Shown here one piece after another: positions 48,439 to 59,900 of a DNA stretch of 64,000 bases. Each line of letters opens with the position of its first letter. The first letter of the stretch is position 1. A program made the translations under genes and the position numbers. The stretch is taken from positions 1-64,000 of the forward strand of contig CACNFE010000004.1 of assembly GCA_902619595.1 (NCBI GenBank), written 5' to 3'. Source of the stretch: an uncultured Pelagibacteraceae bacterium (GTDB taxonomy: Bacteria > Pseudomonadota > Alphaproteobacteria > Pelagibacterales > Pelagibacteraceae). The notes under the pieces were generated by a model. The model did not search any database. It was not told the origin of the DNA and was given only the letters and a program-made list of their open reading frames with translations.

Positions 48439-49298
48439 AAATTATTAATTATTTACTTCAATATATTTTAATAAAATTATTTTTTTTTATTTGTAAAATT
48501 ATTGGTTATAAAAACGCATCTAATCTTGGAAAGTTAATTGGTGAAAAAGTTGGTCCAAAGTTTAAATCAAAAAATATTATTGAAAGAAATATTAATCTAA
48601 TATTACCAGATGCTAAAAGCGAAGGGGTAGATGAAATTATTAAAAAGATGTGGGGAAACTATGGGCGTATATTGTCAGAATACGTTTTTTTGAAAGATTT
48701 CAGAAACGGAAATTTAAAAGATTATATAAAAATAACAGGATTAGAATATTTAAACGAAATAAAAAATAAAAATATTCCTGTTGTTTTCGTATCTGGGCAT
48801 TTTAATAATTTTGAGTTGATGGCGATGCAAATTGAGAAATCTGGTATAGAACTTGGAGCAATATATAGACCTCTAAATAATTTTTTCTTGAATAGCACCA
48901 TGGAAAATATTAGAAAAAAATTTATCTGTAGAAATCAAATCAAAAAAGGATTATCGGGGATAAGAGATATTTTAAATTTATTCAAAAATAATACATCTAT
49001 AGCATTAATGATTGATCAAAGAGTTACTGAGGGTATTAAGTCTAGTTTTTTTAAAAAAGAAGCGTTCACTACCACGATACCTGCTCAATTAGTCAAAAAA
49101 TTTAGTTGTCCAGTAGTTAGTATTTATATCGAAAGAATTGATGGGTATAATTTTAAAATGATTATAGATAAACCAATATATTTTTCTAAAGACAAAAGTA
49201 CTGAAGATATTACCCAATATTTAAATTATTTACTTGAAAAAATGATTTTAAGAAATCCTGAACAATGGATTTTAACTCACAATAGATGGAAAATTTAA
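48435..49298 (+). CDS. lpxL: Lysophospholipid / lipid A acyltransferase, LpxL (HtrB) family
   Basis: 287 residues. An N-terminal membrane helix is followed by the catalytic HX4E site in SGHFNNFELMAMQ near residue 121. GAIYRPLNN near 139, MIDQRVTEGI near 194 and the C-terminal NPEQWILTHNRWK complete the family pattern. It adds a secondary acyl chain to lipid A. Whether it uses lauroyl or another chain cannot be told. It ends the ubiA-msbA-waaA-lpxK-lpxL run and is four bases from the convergent DUF2093 gene. Confidence 0.94.
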   Translation: MKIINYLLQYILIKLFFFICKIIGYKNASNLGKLIGEKVGPKFKSKNIIERNINLILPDAKSEGVDEIIKKMWGNYGRILSEYVFLKDFRNGNLKDYIKITGLEYLNEIKNKNIPVVFVSGHFNNFELMAMQIEKSGIELGAIYRPLNNFFLNSTMENIRKKFICRNQIKKGLSGIRDILNLFKNNTSIALMIDQRVTEGIKSSFFKKEAFTTTIPAQLVKKFSCPVVSIYIERIDGYNFKMIIDKPIYFSKDKSTEDITQYLNYLLEKMILRNPEQWILTHNRWKI

Positions 49299-49302
49299 TA
49301 AC

Positions 49303-49491
49303 TTATTTGTTTTCCTTTTTTTTTGATGCCTCCACATAAGAGTAATAAGCCTCCTGATCTTCAACATTCCAATAAGTTAAGTTGTCTAAAGGAATTTTTT
49401 TATTTGAAATAGCGCATAATACGTGGTCACCAGGCTCAACAATTTCAAAATTATTAGGCAAATATCTCAATTTAGCTAATTTATTTTCCAT
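49303..49491 (-). CDS. DUF2093 family small protein
   Basis: 62 residues. AKLRYLPNNFEIVEPGDHVLCAISNKKIPLDNLTYW then QEAYYSY is the DUF2093 pattern, a small zinc-ribbon-like domain in alphaproteobacteria, here with a single Cys. No function known. It is divergent from purD with 26 bases between starts. Confidence 0.85.
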   Translation of the reverse strand: MENKLAKLRYLPNNFEIVEPGDHVLCAISNKKIPLDNLTYWNVEDQEAYYSYVEASKKKENK

Positions 49492-49517
49492 ACTTAAGTT
49501 ATATAAAATATATATAT

Positions 49518-50777
49518 ATGAATATTGGCATTATTGGAAGTGGTGGACGAGAACATGCGCTGTGCTTGAAATTGAAAGAGTCAGACCTCGTGAACAAAAT
49601 CTATTGTTTTCCTGGAAACGCTGGAACAGAATTACTAGCAGAAAATATTGATATAAATATTGACGACTTTAACGAGATTAAAAAGAAATCTCTAGAAAAA
49701 AATATTAGCTTATTAGTTGTTGGCCCTGAAAAACAACTTGTTAATGGTATAGTAGATTTTTTTAAAAATACTGGTATTCAAGTGTTTGGTCCAAATAAAA
49801 TTTCGTCTCAACTTGAAGGTTCAAAAATTTTTACAAAAAAACTTTGTAAAAAGTTTAATATCCCAACCTCAAAATTTGAGATATTTATAAAAAAAAGTGA
49901 TGCTATTAATTATTTGGAAAATTCAAAATACCCTATAGTAATCAAGGCAGATGGCTTGGCGTCAGGAAAGGGCGTTTATATTTGTAAATCAAAAAATAAC
50001 GCAGAAGAAGCAGTAAATGAAATATTTAACGGAAAATTCGGTAAAGCTGAATCAATTTTAATAGAAGAGTTTTTAGAAGGAGAGGAAATGAGTTATTTTG
50101 TAGTATGCGATGGAAAAGATTATAAATTTTTTCAAACTGCACAAGATCATAAGAGAGTTGGCGAAGGAGATACAGGTCCTAATACTGGTGGGATGGGAGC
50201 ATATTCACCGTCTAGATTAAATAATGATATTCTTCAAGACAAAATCAATAAAAAAATTATAGAACCAACTATGGCTGGATTGAAAGAACTTAATACAAAT
50301 TATATCGGCTTCTTATATGTTGGACTTATGATATGTAAAAATGAACCATACCTAATTGAATTTAACGTAAGAATGGGAGATCCGGAGTGCCAAACAATTC
50401 TCCCACTACTAAAATCGGATTTGGCAAAAATCATTTTATCATGTTGTAAACAAGAGCTAGGAGTGGAAAATATTGAATGGCTAGAAAAAAAAAGTTTGTG
50501 TATCGTTTTATGTTCAAATGGATATCCAGGTGATTATAAAAAAAAAGTAATTATAAATAATGTAAAAAATTTAAGAGTTAAGGAGGGTCAATTTATTATT
50601 CATGCTGGTACTAAAAGTATTAAAGAGGATTTATATTCTTATGGGGGTAGAGTATTAAATATAGTGGTAACCTCAGATAGCTTTGAGAGTAGTAAAAAAG
50701 ACGCTCTAAAAATTCTTGAAAGAATTAATTGGAAATACGGTTTTTATAGAAAAGATATTGGATACAAAGTTACATAA
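49518..50777 (+). CDS. purD: Phosphoribosylamine-glycine ligase
   Basis: 419 residues. IGIIGSGGREHALCLKL at the N-terminus, ADGLASGKGVYIC near 143, an ATP-grasp region with FLEGEEMSYFVVCDG near 187 and DHKRVGEGDTGPNTGGMGAYSP near 212, and EFNVRMGDPECQ near 288 (PurD signature) are present. Second step of purine synthesis, using phosphoribosylamine made from the PRPP of prs. Three bases before rsmD. Confidence 0.98.
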   Translation: MNIGIIGSGGREHALCLKLKESDLVNKIYCFPGNAGTELLAENIDINIDDFNEIKKKSLEKNISLLVVGPEKQLVNGIVDFFKNTGIQVFGPNKISSQLEGSKIFTKKLCKKFNIPTSKFEIFIKKSDAINYLENSKYPIVIKADGLASGKGVYICKSKNNAEEAVNEIFNGKFGKAESILIEEFLEGEEMSYFVVCDGKDYKFFQTAQDHKRVGEGDTGPNTGGMGAYSPSRLNNDILQDKINKKIIEPTMAGLKELNTNYIGFLYVGLMICKNEPYLIEFNVRMGDPECQTILPLLKSDLAKIILSCCKQELGVENIEWLEKKSLCIVLCSNGYPGDYKKKVIINNVKNLRVKEGQFIIHAGTKSIKEDLYSYGGRVLNIVVTSDSFESSKKDALKILERINWKYGFYRKDIGYKVT

Positions 50778-50780
50778 TGT

Positions 50781-51341
50781 ATGAGAATAATATCAGGAAA
50801 ATTTAAAGGAAAAAAATTGCATCAACCTTTAGATAATTTAACTAGACCATTGAGAGACATGGTAAAAGAGGCGATCTTTAATTTTCTAGCTCACTCCGAA
50901 CATATAAAAATCAATATGAAAGAAGCTTGTATTTTAGATCTTTTTTCTGGTTCAGGATCTTTTGGTCTTGAATGTATTTCAAGACAGGCAAAAAAGGTTG
51001 TTTTCTGTGAAAATTATGAGCCAGCATTACATGTATTAAAAAAAAATATTAAATCTCTTAACGAAGTAAAAAAAATTGAAATAAATACACAAGATATTTA
51101 TGAAATGCTGGACTCTCAAAATTTTAAAAATAGATTTAATTTAATTTTTTTAGATCCGCCATTTAAAGAACAAAAAGTCAATGAACTTTTGTCATTGATA
51201 AATAAATCAAATATTTTGGAGAAAGATGGTCTAATTATTTTGCATAGAAACAAAAAAAGTAAAGATACATTAAATATGAAATATGATATTTTGTTAGAAA
51301 AGATATATGGAATATCAAAGATATATTTTATTAAATTTTAG
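50781..51341 (+). CDS. rsmD: 16S rRNA (guanine-966-N2)-methyltransferase
   Basis: 186 residues. MRIISGKFKGKKLHQP and TRPLRDMVKEAIFNFL form the N-terminal RsmD block. ILDLFSGSGSFGLECISR near 52 binds SAM, and NLIFLDPPFKEQ near 122 is the catalytic (D/N)PPF motif. It methylates G966 in 16S rRNA. Overlaps the convergent pgi end by four bases. Confidence 0.96.
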   Translation: MRIISGKFKGKKLHQPLDNLTRPLRDMVKEAIFNFLAHSEHIKINMKEACILDLFSGSGSFGLECISRQAKKVVFCENYEPALHVLKKNIKSLNEVKKIEINTQDIYEMLDSQNFKNRFNLIFLDPPFKEQKVNELLSLINKSNILEKDGLIILHRNKKSKDTLNMKYDILLEKIYGISKIYFIKF

Positions 51342-52450
51342 GTATTTAATATTTTTTTAGTTTCAATTTTTATTAATTCGACTGCTGGCTGATTAAAAGG
51401 ATCTAGATTTAAAGCCTCTCCTATCAAAATTGTCTCCAACATAAAGAAAGTAAACATCTCTCCTAAAGAACTCTCAGATCTGTCTAATAAATCAAAAGAT
51501 CTAAACGGTATTTTTTTTCTCTTAAAGATCGTTTTTGTTGCAAATTTTTGTGCTAATTTTATATTTGCAAGACGATTATTTTTTGAGTGATCTAGAACAT
51601 CAAAAAAAGTGTAAAAATTTGTACTTGGTCCATCTAGGTATAGTTGCATCATACTGTGGTTGTCTCTTGGTAAATTTGAGACAACTGGCAAAAGTCCTTT
51701 TGATTTTTTTCCTAAACTTTCTGCTATTAGTTGCTGATACCAATTAAATAAACCTTCCGAATTTTCATCAAAATTAAGAATGATTGAGTTATATTTTTTT
51801 TTTCTAATTAAAGCGACAGTTGAAATAACATTATTAATTAATGAATTAATAAATCTTTTATTTTTAATTAAATTATCAAATCTTTTAAATTTTTTTGGAT
51901 TAAGACCCATTAATAATGCTGGAAGCATACCAACTTCAGACAAAACAGAGTACCTTCCTCCAATGTAATTTCTATGGTCGATTATATCACTTTTAAGTTT
52001 TTTTGCTAAATTTCTAATTTGATTGTTTGAATTTTCACAAATAAATAAATTATTCTTTTTATTTTTTAAAGACCTGAAATTAGAAATTGTCTCTAATGTA
52101 TTTCCTGATTTTGAAATTACTAAATTTAATGATTTTAAGTTTTGGTTGTAGTTTTTTTTTAGATTTATATTATCAACAAAAGTAAATTTTTTTTTTATTT
52201 TAGGGCTAAAAAAGTTATAAATTGCTTTAGCACCAAGCGCCGATCCCCCCATTCCGACTAAATTAATATTTTTAAAATTATTATATTTTTTAAAGTTAAT
52301 ATTTTCGTATGAATATTTATATTTTTGAGAGAAACTTTTTATAAGTTTTTCTTGAATACAAATATCAAGTTTTTTTTTAAGCTTTATTTCAAGATTTCTG
52401 TTTTTTTTTATGTCTACAAAGTTTTTAAAATTTATAAAATGCTTTTGCAT
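51338..52450 (-). CDS. pgi: Glucose-6-phosphate isomerase, compact form
   Basis: 370 residues, much shorter than the ~450-550 of common bacterial PGI enzymes. Sugar-phosphate binding blocks VGMGGSALGAKAI near 66 and VISKSGNTLETI near 110 are clear. Signature 1 is HRNYIGGRYSVLSEVG near 157 and signature 2 is LNLDPFNQPAVELIK at the end. The catalytic-region block is LPRDNHSMMQLYLDGP near 262. It interconverts glucose 6-phosphate and fructose 6-phosphate. One-base overlap with the preceding lipoprotein gene. Confidence 0.92.
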   Translation of the reverse strand: MQKHFINFKNFVDIKKNRNLEIKLKKKLDICIQEKLIKSFSQKYKYSYENINFKKYNNFKNINLVGMGGSALGAKAIYNFFSPKIKKKFTFVDNINLKKNYNQNLKSLNLVISKSGNTLETISNFRSLKNKKNNLFICENSNNQIRNLAKKLKSDIIDHRNYIGGRYSVLSEVGMLPALLMGLNPKKFKRFDNLIKNKRFINSLINNVISTVALIRKKKYNSIILNFDENSEGLFNWYQQLIAESLGKKSKGLLPVVSNLPRDNHSMMQLYLDGPSTNFYTFFDVLDHSKNNRLANIKLAQKFATKTIFKRKKIPFRSFDLLDRSESSLGEMFTFFMLETILIGEALNLDPFNQPAVELIKIETKKILNT

Positions 52451-52767
52451 TAATCTTTATTTATTTGATCTATTACGAATTCCTCAGCAGATCTGTTACC
52501 TGTCTCGTTACTCTTCGCGCTTTTCGAATTAATAGATTTAATTAAATCATTAATTTCATCATCAACTAACGCAGATTGGTCATTTATTTGTTCTGATTGT
52601 GGAACTGGTAGCTCGTCAAAATTTGGTGGAATTTCTAATGGGTTTTTTTTTATTACTAAAAATTCATCACTTCTCTCCTGTTTTTTTCCCGTTAAACCAT
52701 CTTTAACAGTTTGACAGGAGTATAAAAATAAAAAACAGAAAAAGTAGAGTAAAATTTTTTTATTCAT
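52450..52767 (-). CDS. DUF3035-like lipoprotein
   Basis: 105 residues from the ATG at 52767 (MNKKILLYFFCFLFLYSCQ); an ATG five codons earlier would overlap lspA further. The signal ends in the lipobox LYSC, so it is a predicted lipoprotein. DEFLVIKKNPLEIPPNFDELPVP is the DUF3035 block known from alphaproteobacterial proteins encoded after lspA. Function unknown. Overlaps lspA by eight bases, fitting its need for Lgt and LspA processing. Confidence 0.8.
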   Translation of the reverse strand: MNKKILLYFFCFLFLYSCQTVKDGLTGKKQERSDEFLVIKKNPLEIPPNFDELPVPQSEQINDQSALVDDEINDLIKSINSKSAKSNETGNRSAEEFVIDQINKD

Positions 52768-53260
52768 TAGTTTTCTTTTCAACTTTATTAAAAATTATTT
52801 CAACAAAAATAAGGCATACAACGCCTAATGTAATAAAAACATCTGCTATATTAAATATAAACCAATGAAAATCATTGTAATTTAAATCAATAAAATCTGG
52901 AACTGCAGAATAGTAAAGTCTATCGAATAAGTTGCCAAGTGATCCACCCAAAATGACAAAAAATATAAGTCCTTTAAAATTACTTGACTTTACACCAAGG
53001 TATAAGATTACAAAATTAACCAATACAATTATAAATGTTATTAAATTATAAATAAATTGTTTTTCAAATGATAATAATCCAAACCCTATTCCTGTATTCC
53101 AAACTAAAATAATATTTATAAACTGATTTAGATAAATATCTACTTTGCCATAAGTTTCTGCAATATTTATAACATAAATTTTTGAAATCCTATCTAAAGT
53201 GAAAATTAACAATGTAATAAAAAAATAAAAAAAAATTTTTTTATTTAAAAATTTTGTCAT
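52760..53260 (-). CDS. lspA: Lipoprotein signal peptidase
   Basis: 166 residues with four membrane helices. The two catalytic Asp motifs are present: GGSLGNLFDRLYYSAVPDFID near residue 109 and FNIADVFITLGV near 136. VWNTGIGFGLLSF is the conserved N-terminal loop. It cleaves diacylated prolipoproteins. Four-base ATGA overlap with ileS, the near-universal ileS-lspA pairing. Confidence 0.98.
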   Translation of the reverse strand: MTKFLNKKIFFYFFITLLIFTLDRISKIYVINIAETYGKVDIYLNQFINIILVWNTGIGFGLLSFEKQFIYNLITFIIVLVNFVILYLGVKSSNFKGLIFFVILGGSLGNLFDRLYYSAVPDFIDLNYNDFHWFIFNIADVFITLGVVCLIFVEIIFNKVEKKTNE

Positions 53261-55995
53261 TTAAAATTGCATGTTGGGTGTCTTTCACACTCTGTTTCTC
53301 TAATTTTCCAACAAATAGAACATTTTTTTCCGTTTGCTTTTGAAGTTTTTACTTCTATGTTATCTTTTGCATTTTCATCTAAAATAGTATTTGCACGTGA
53401 AGTTATACATATTTCTGAAAAATCATATTTTTTTGCAAGATCATATAGATCCTTGGTCAATCTGATATCAATTGCAGTTTCTAAGCTAGATCCTATTGTT
53501 TTAGCTGCTCTTTTTTCCTCAATACTGATATTTGCTATATCTCTTATTTTATTTATTTTACTCCAGTTGTTGTTAAGTTCATCATTTTTCCAAGATTTTG
53601 GAAATTCTGGAAATTTTTTTAAATGAATACTGTTTTTTTCATCTTTAATTAAAAGACTAAAAATTTCCTCTGTAGTAAAAGATAAAATTGGCGCAAACCA
53701 TTTTAGTAAGGTGTCTAATATCGTATTTAATATTAAAATACAACTTTGTCTCTTATCTGAATTTTTTTTATCACAATATAAAGTGTCTTTTCTAATATCA
53801 AAATAAAATGAAGAAAGATCTACAGTGCAGAAGTTTAATAATTCTTTATACAAAACATGAAAGTTGTACTCTCTAAAATTTGCTTTAAATTTTTCATTTA
53901 ATACATACAATTTGTGTAACATTAATTTTTCAAGTTCTGGAAGTTTGCTAATATCAATATTGTCATATTCTTGCTCTGAATAATTGTCATTTATATTTCC
54001 CATTAAGTATCTAAATGTATTTCTTATCTTTCTATACGCTTCAGCATGTTGCTCTAAAATTGAGTAGTCTATTCTCAAGTCTTCAGAGTAATCGGATGCA
54101 GTCACCCAAACCCTAAGAATATCTGCTCCATATTTTTTTAAAATATCCTCAGGAAAGATCTGGTTCCCTAAAGACTTTGACATTTTCAAACCCTTACCAT
54201 CCATCACAAATCCGTGAGATAAGATACTTTCAAATGGAGCTCTGCCTCTTGTTCCACAAGATTCTAATAATGAGGAGTGAAACCATCCTCTATGTTGATC
54301 AGATCCTTCTAGGTACATAGATGCAGGCCATTTTAAATCTCCTCTTTTTTCAAGAACAAATGAATGTGTAGATCCACTATCAAACCAAACCTCAACAATA
54401 TCTTTTAGTTTAACAAAATCCTCAGCTTTATATTTATTTCCTAAAAACTTCTGAGGGTCATCTGAAAACCAGCAATCTGATCCTTCTTTTTCGTAAATAG
54501 ACGCAATATTTTCAAACACATCATCATCTACTAAAACCTTGCCATCTGATTTAGAAATAAATATAGGCAATGGTACGCCCCAAACTCTTTGTCTAGAAAC
54601 ACACCAATCTGGTCTTGTTTCGATCATTGATCTCAATCTTTCTTTCCCTTTTGCAGGATAAAATTCTGTATTATCAATAGCTTTTAAAGCTTTATCTCTT
54701 AGTTTATGGCTTTCCATAGAAATAAACCATTGAGGTGTAGCTCTGTGGACTAACGGAGCTTTAGATCTCCAAGAATGAGGATATGAGTGATTTAGTTTTC
54801 CGTTCGCTAATAAATTTTTTTCATTTTTAAGCTTCTCAATTACAATTGGGTTCGCTTTAAAAATATGAATGCCTTCAAAATTTAAAACATGTTTTGTATA
54901 CTTTCCATCATCATCTACTGTTTCAACAGCTTTAATATTATTATTTAAACATAAATTAAAATCGTCTGGACCATGGCTTGGAGCACAATGTACTATTCCT
55001 GAGCCTTGTTCAGTCGTAACAAACCTTGCTTCAAGCATCGGTATATCATAATTGTAACCCATTCTCTTAAATGGATGGGAGCAAACTACTCCTTCAAAAT
55101 CGGATCCATTTATTTCACTTATAATTTTGTAATCGTTAATTTTACAATTCTCAACTACACTTTTTAAAAGATCTTTTGCAACTATAATTTTTCTAGTGTT
55201 AAAATCACCTTTGTCGTTAACTTGTATTACAACATATTTCAAAGATTTATTGTAAGCTAAAGCTTTATTTGCTGGTATCGTCCATGGTGTAGTTGTCCAG
55301 ATAACTACTTCGGTACCTATAAGATTTTTAAATTTTGATTTTTGAATAGGAAACGAAACATAAATTGTATCTGATGTATGATCCATATATTCAACTTCTG
55401 CATCAGCTAGAGCAGTTTTCTCTACAGTGGACCACAAAACTGGCTTGTATCCTCTATATAAACTACCTTCTTTTAAAAATTTACTTAATTCTCTTACTAT
55501 TTGAGCTTCAGCATCATAACTCATTGTAGAATAATAATTTTCCCAATCTCCAACAACTCCAAGCCTCTTAAATTGTTCTTTATGAACTTTGATCCATTTA
55601 TTAGCAAACTCTCTGCATTCTTTTCTAAATTCAACTACTGGTACGTCATTTTTATTTTTTTTATTTTTTTTATATTGTTCCTCTATTTTCCATTCAATCG
55701 GCAAACCATGACAATCCCATCCTGGAACATATACAGAGTCTTTGCCATCCATTTGATGAAATTTTGTGATTATATCTTTAAGAATTTTATTAAAAGCTGT
55801 TCCCATATGAATATTACCATTTGCATAAGGAGGTCCATCGTGAAGAACAAATTTTTCTTTACCTTTATTATTTTCTCTTAATAAATTGTAAAGATCTATT
55901 TTATTCCAATGTTCAACGATCTTAGGTTCTTTCAATGGAAGATTTGCTTTCATTGAAAAAGCTGTTTTTGGAAGATTTATTTGATCTTTGCTCAT
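53257..55995 (-). CDS. ileS: Isoleucyl-tRNA synthetase
   Basis: 912 residues. The HIGH-like motif is PPYANGNIHMGTA near 54-66, the Trp-rich WDCHGLPIE follows, editing-domain VIWTTTPWTIPANKA is near 230, and the KMSKS motif is in GLKMSKSLGN near 605. The C-terminal zinc ribbon retains CSICWK and the final CERHPTCNFK. It charges tRNA-Ile. ATGA overlaps with ribF upstream and lspA downstream. Confidence 0.98.
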   Translation of the reverse strand: MSKDQINLPKTAFSMKANLPLKEPKIVEHWNKIDLYNLLRENNKGKEKFVLHDGPPYANGNIHMGTAFNKILKDIITKFHQMDGKDSVYVPGWDCHGLPIEWKIEEQYKKNKKNKNDVPVVEFRKECREFANKWIKVHKEQFKRLGVVGDWENYYSTMSYDAEAQIVRELSKFLKEGSLYRGYKPVLWSTVEKTALADAEVEYMDHTSDTIYVSFPIQKSKFKNLIGTEVVIWTTTPWTIPANKALAYNKSLKYVVIQVNDKGDFNTRKIIVAKDLLKSVVENCKINDYKIISEINGSDFEGVVCSHPFKRMGYNYDIPMLEARFVTTEQGSGIVHCAPSHGPDDFNLCLNNNIKAVETVDDDGKYTKHVLNFEGIHIFKANPIVIEKLKNEKNLLANGKLNHSYPHSWRSKAPLVHRATPQWFISMESHKLRDKALKAIDNTEFYPAKGKERLRSMIETRPDWCVSRQRVWGVPLPIFISKSDGKVLVDDDVFENIASIYEKEGSDCWFSDDPQKFLGNKYKAEDFVKLKDIVEVWFDSGSTHSFVLEKRGDLKWPASMYLEGSDQHRGWFHSSLLESCGTRGRAPFESILSHGFVMDGKGLKMSKSLGNQIFPEDILKKYGADILRVWVTASDYSEDLRIDYSILEQHAEAYRKIRNTFRYLMGNINDNYSEQEYDNIDISKLPELEKLMLHKLYVLNEKFKANFREYNFHVLYKELLNFCTVDLSSFYFDIRKDTLYCDKKNSDKRQSCILILNTILDTLLKWFAPILSFTTEEIFSLLIKDEKNSIHLKKFPEFPKSWKNDELNNNWSKINKIRDIANISIEEKRAAKTIGSSLETAIDIRLTKDLYDLAKKYDFSEICITSRANTILDENAKDNIEVKTSKANGKKCSICWKIRETECERHPTCNFK

Positions 55996-56924
55996 TTTAA
56001 TTTTTTAGCTATTTTTATATCTTTTTTTATCTGTTTTTTTAATTTATCTATACCATTAAATTTTTTTTCACTTCTGATAAACTTCAAAAACTCAACTGTT
56101 AGCTTTTTATTATAAAGATTTTTTTTAAAATTAAAAATATTTACCTCAAGAAGAATTTTATTTTGGTTAAATGTAGGTCTATACCCCAAGTTTGCGATTC
56201 CACTCAGTTTTTTTTTTGTATTATTTATTAAGACTTTAACTGCATAAACTCCTGGTTTAGCTATCACATAATTTCCAATATCTATGTTGCAAGTTGGAAA
56301 TCCAATAGTTTTGCCCAATCTTCTTCCAAGTTGCACAATTCCCTGAATGGACCAATTTCTATCTAAGTATTTATTGGCAGTAGAGATTTGTCCTTTCTCT
56401 AAAAGTTTCCTTATAGATGTTGAAGATATGATCTTTTTCTTTTTTTTTAAAGGGGATGGATTTATTATTCTATAATTAAATTTGTTTTCGAAAAATTTTA
56501 ATAATTTTACATCTCCCTCGCGCTTATGACCAAATCTAAAATTATTACTTACAAAAATTAATTTAGCAGATAGCTTTTTGTATAGGAATTTTTCAATAAA
56601 TTGATTACATGTTATCTTAGAAAATTTTAAGTCGAATTTTTTATTAATAACAAAATCAACTTTAAATCTTTTTAAAATTTCTAACTTTTGATTAAAGTTG
56701 GATATTCTATAATTTCTTATTTTTTTGAAAAAAAACATTTTAGGAATTGGATCAAATGTCACTACCCCAATTTTATGTTTTTTTCTTTTTTTTAATATTA
56801 AAGCTTTTTTAAACAATTTTTGATGCCCTAAATGAACGCCATCAAAATTACCAATTAATATAATTGAGTTTTTGTGTTTTTTTTGAACATCAAAATTTTT
56901 GTAATATTTTATTTTACTTACCAT
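55992..56924 (-). CDS. ribF: Bifunctional riboflavin kinase / FAD synthetase
   Basis: 310 residues. The N-terminal FMN adenylyltransferase has IGNFDGVHLGHQKLF near 24-38 and ISSTSIRKLLEKG near 167. The C-terminal kinase domain has GRRLGKTIGFPTCNI near 198 and GIANLGYRPTF near 241. It makes FMN and FAD, cofactors for the flavoproteins in this window. The ribF-ileS-lspA order is conserved. Seven-base overlap with the HAD gene before it. Confidence 0.97.
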   Translation of the reverse strand: MVSKIKYYKNFDVQKKHKNSIILIGNFDGVHLGHQKLFKKALILKKRKKHKIGVVTFDPIPKMFFFKKIRNYRISNFNQKLEILKRFKVDFVINKKFDLKFSKITCNQFIEKFLYKKLSAKLIFVSNNFRFGHKREGDVKLLKFFENKFNYRIINPSPLKKKKKIISSTSIRKLLEKGQISTANKYLDRNWSIQGIVQLGRRLGKTIGFPTCNIDIGNYVIAKPGVYAVKVLINNTKKKLSGIANLGYRPTFNQNKILLEVNIFNFKKNLYNKKLTVEFLKFIRSEKKFNGIDKLKKQIKKDIKIAKKLK

Positions 56925-57733
56925 TTTAAAAGTGATTGATAATAATTAATCTTTACATTGTATTTTAATTGAACTTTTTCAATATTTTTATTTATTTCTT
57001 TTTTATGTATACCCGACGATATAAGCATAGAGTCGAAATTTTGAATATTGGCTCCTTTAATATCCGTATTAAGATTATCTCCAATACACAATATTTTTTT
57101 ATTTTTTATGTTTACAGCTTGTTGATATACGGGTGGATAAGGTTTTCCAAAATATTCAACCTTTCCTCCTAGATCCTCAAATATTTTTGCTACTGAGCCT
57201 GCACAATATTCTGTGATATTGCCTCTATCTACAATCAAATCAGGATTTGTACATATCATTATTTTACCAATTACACTTTTAAATAATTCCTTATAATATT
57301 TTAGGTCTTCTTCATATTCTTCGAAAAGTCCTGTGCACAATATAAAATCGGATTGTTCTAAATTATCAATTTTATTTTTTTCAAACAGTTTAAAAAGATC
57401 AAAATCTCTTGGGGGTCCGATATGATAAAATTTTTTTTCTTTATAATTTTTTTCTAAATGTTTAAGTGCAGACTCCCCAGATGTATAAACTTTGTTACAT
57501 TTATTTTCATCTAATCCCATCTTTTTTAAGAATTCAATTACTGTGCTATTTGGTCTTGGTGCATTAGTTAGCAAAATATAATTCTTATTTAATTTTTCTA
57601 ATTCATTTAAAACATTAACAGAATTTTGATGAAGATTTATTCCGTTGTGAAGTACTCCCCAAATATCTATAAAAAAGACATCGTAGCTGTTCGCTACTGA
57701 CTTCAGTCCTAAATCATCTAAATTTTTTGGCAT
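56918..57733 (-). CDS. HAD class IIA hydrolase (TIGR01459-like)
   Basis: 271 residues. FFIDIWGVLHNGINLHQNSVNVL near 20 has the D-x-W nucleophile region; LLTNAPRPNSTV near 55 is motif II; CIGDNLNTDIKGANIQNFDSMLI near 216 carries the metal Asp. The class IIA cap and the DxWGVLHxG form match the alphaproteobacterial family often placed beside ribF. Possible substrates are sugar or pyridoxal phosphates; none is indicated. The opposite strand toward groES is a 122-base spacer. Confidence 0.85.
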   Translation of the reverse strand: MPKNLDDLGLKSVANSYDVFFIDIWGVLHNGINLHQNSVNVLNELEKLNKNYILLTNAPRPNSTVIEFLKKMGLDENKCNKVYTSGESALKHLEKNYKEKKFYHIGPPRDFDLFKLFEKNKIDNLEQSDFILCTGLFEEYEEDLKYYKELFKSVIGKIMICTNPDLIVDRGNITEYCAGSVAKIFEDLGGKVEYFGKPYPPVYQQAVNIKNKKILCIGDNLNTDIKGANIQNFDSMLISSGIHKKEINKNIEKVQLKYNVKINYYQSLLKW

Positions 57734-57801
57734 TTAGGAGATATAGCTTAAAAATACTGATATTTCTTTGATTTTTTTACCTCATATATTTTTATGAATA
57801 C

Positions 57802-57831
57802 CTTGAAAAATTATATTCTTACCTCTATATG
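57802..57831 (+). promoter_or_regulatory. Putative groESL promoter, heat-shock (sigma32-like) or sigma70
   Basis: CTTGAAA at 57802-57808 is followed, 13 bases later, by CCTCTATAT (57822-57830), close in form to the sigma32 pattern CTTGAAA/CCCATnT. Read as sigma70, TTGAAA (57803-57808) and TATATG (57826-57831) are 17 bases apart. The groES ATG is at 57856. No CIRCE-type inverted repeat is seen in the leader, so HrcA control is not indicated. Confidence 0.5.
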
Positions 57832-57855
57832 ACTGTCATATTTAAGGAGAATTAT

Positions 57856-59818
<1,963 letters not shown>

Positions 59819-59831
59819 TTCCTTGCCAATC

Positions 59832-59900
59832 AGAGAACACTCTAAATACATACACTAAACAAAATTAGAACCCTCGGAACGAAAGTTTCGGGGGTTTTTT
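59832..59900. repeat. Direct repeat, copy 1: groEL 3' region with terminator
   Basis: A 69-base stretch between the groEL stop and the MORN gene. It is nearly identical to 61671-61739, with 5 mismatches by eye, all transitions. It contains the groEL terminator hairpin. Similarity fades into the preceding few bases (CCAATC versus CCATTT). Confidence 0.9.
59871..59900 (+). terminator. Rho-independent terminator of groESL (probably bidirectional)
   Basis: CCCTCGGAAC (59871-59880), loop GAAA, GTTTCGGGGG (59885-59894), then six T. The stem is ten pairs with two G-T. On the other strand the hairpin follows the MORN-gene stop codon (59899-59901) at once and is followed by TTCTAATTTTG, so it can also end that convergent gene. 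Confidence 0.92.

Noticed and set aside
57734..57855. CIRCE element before groES
   Set aside because: No TTAGCACTC-type inverted repeat was found in the spacer.
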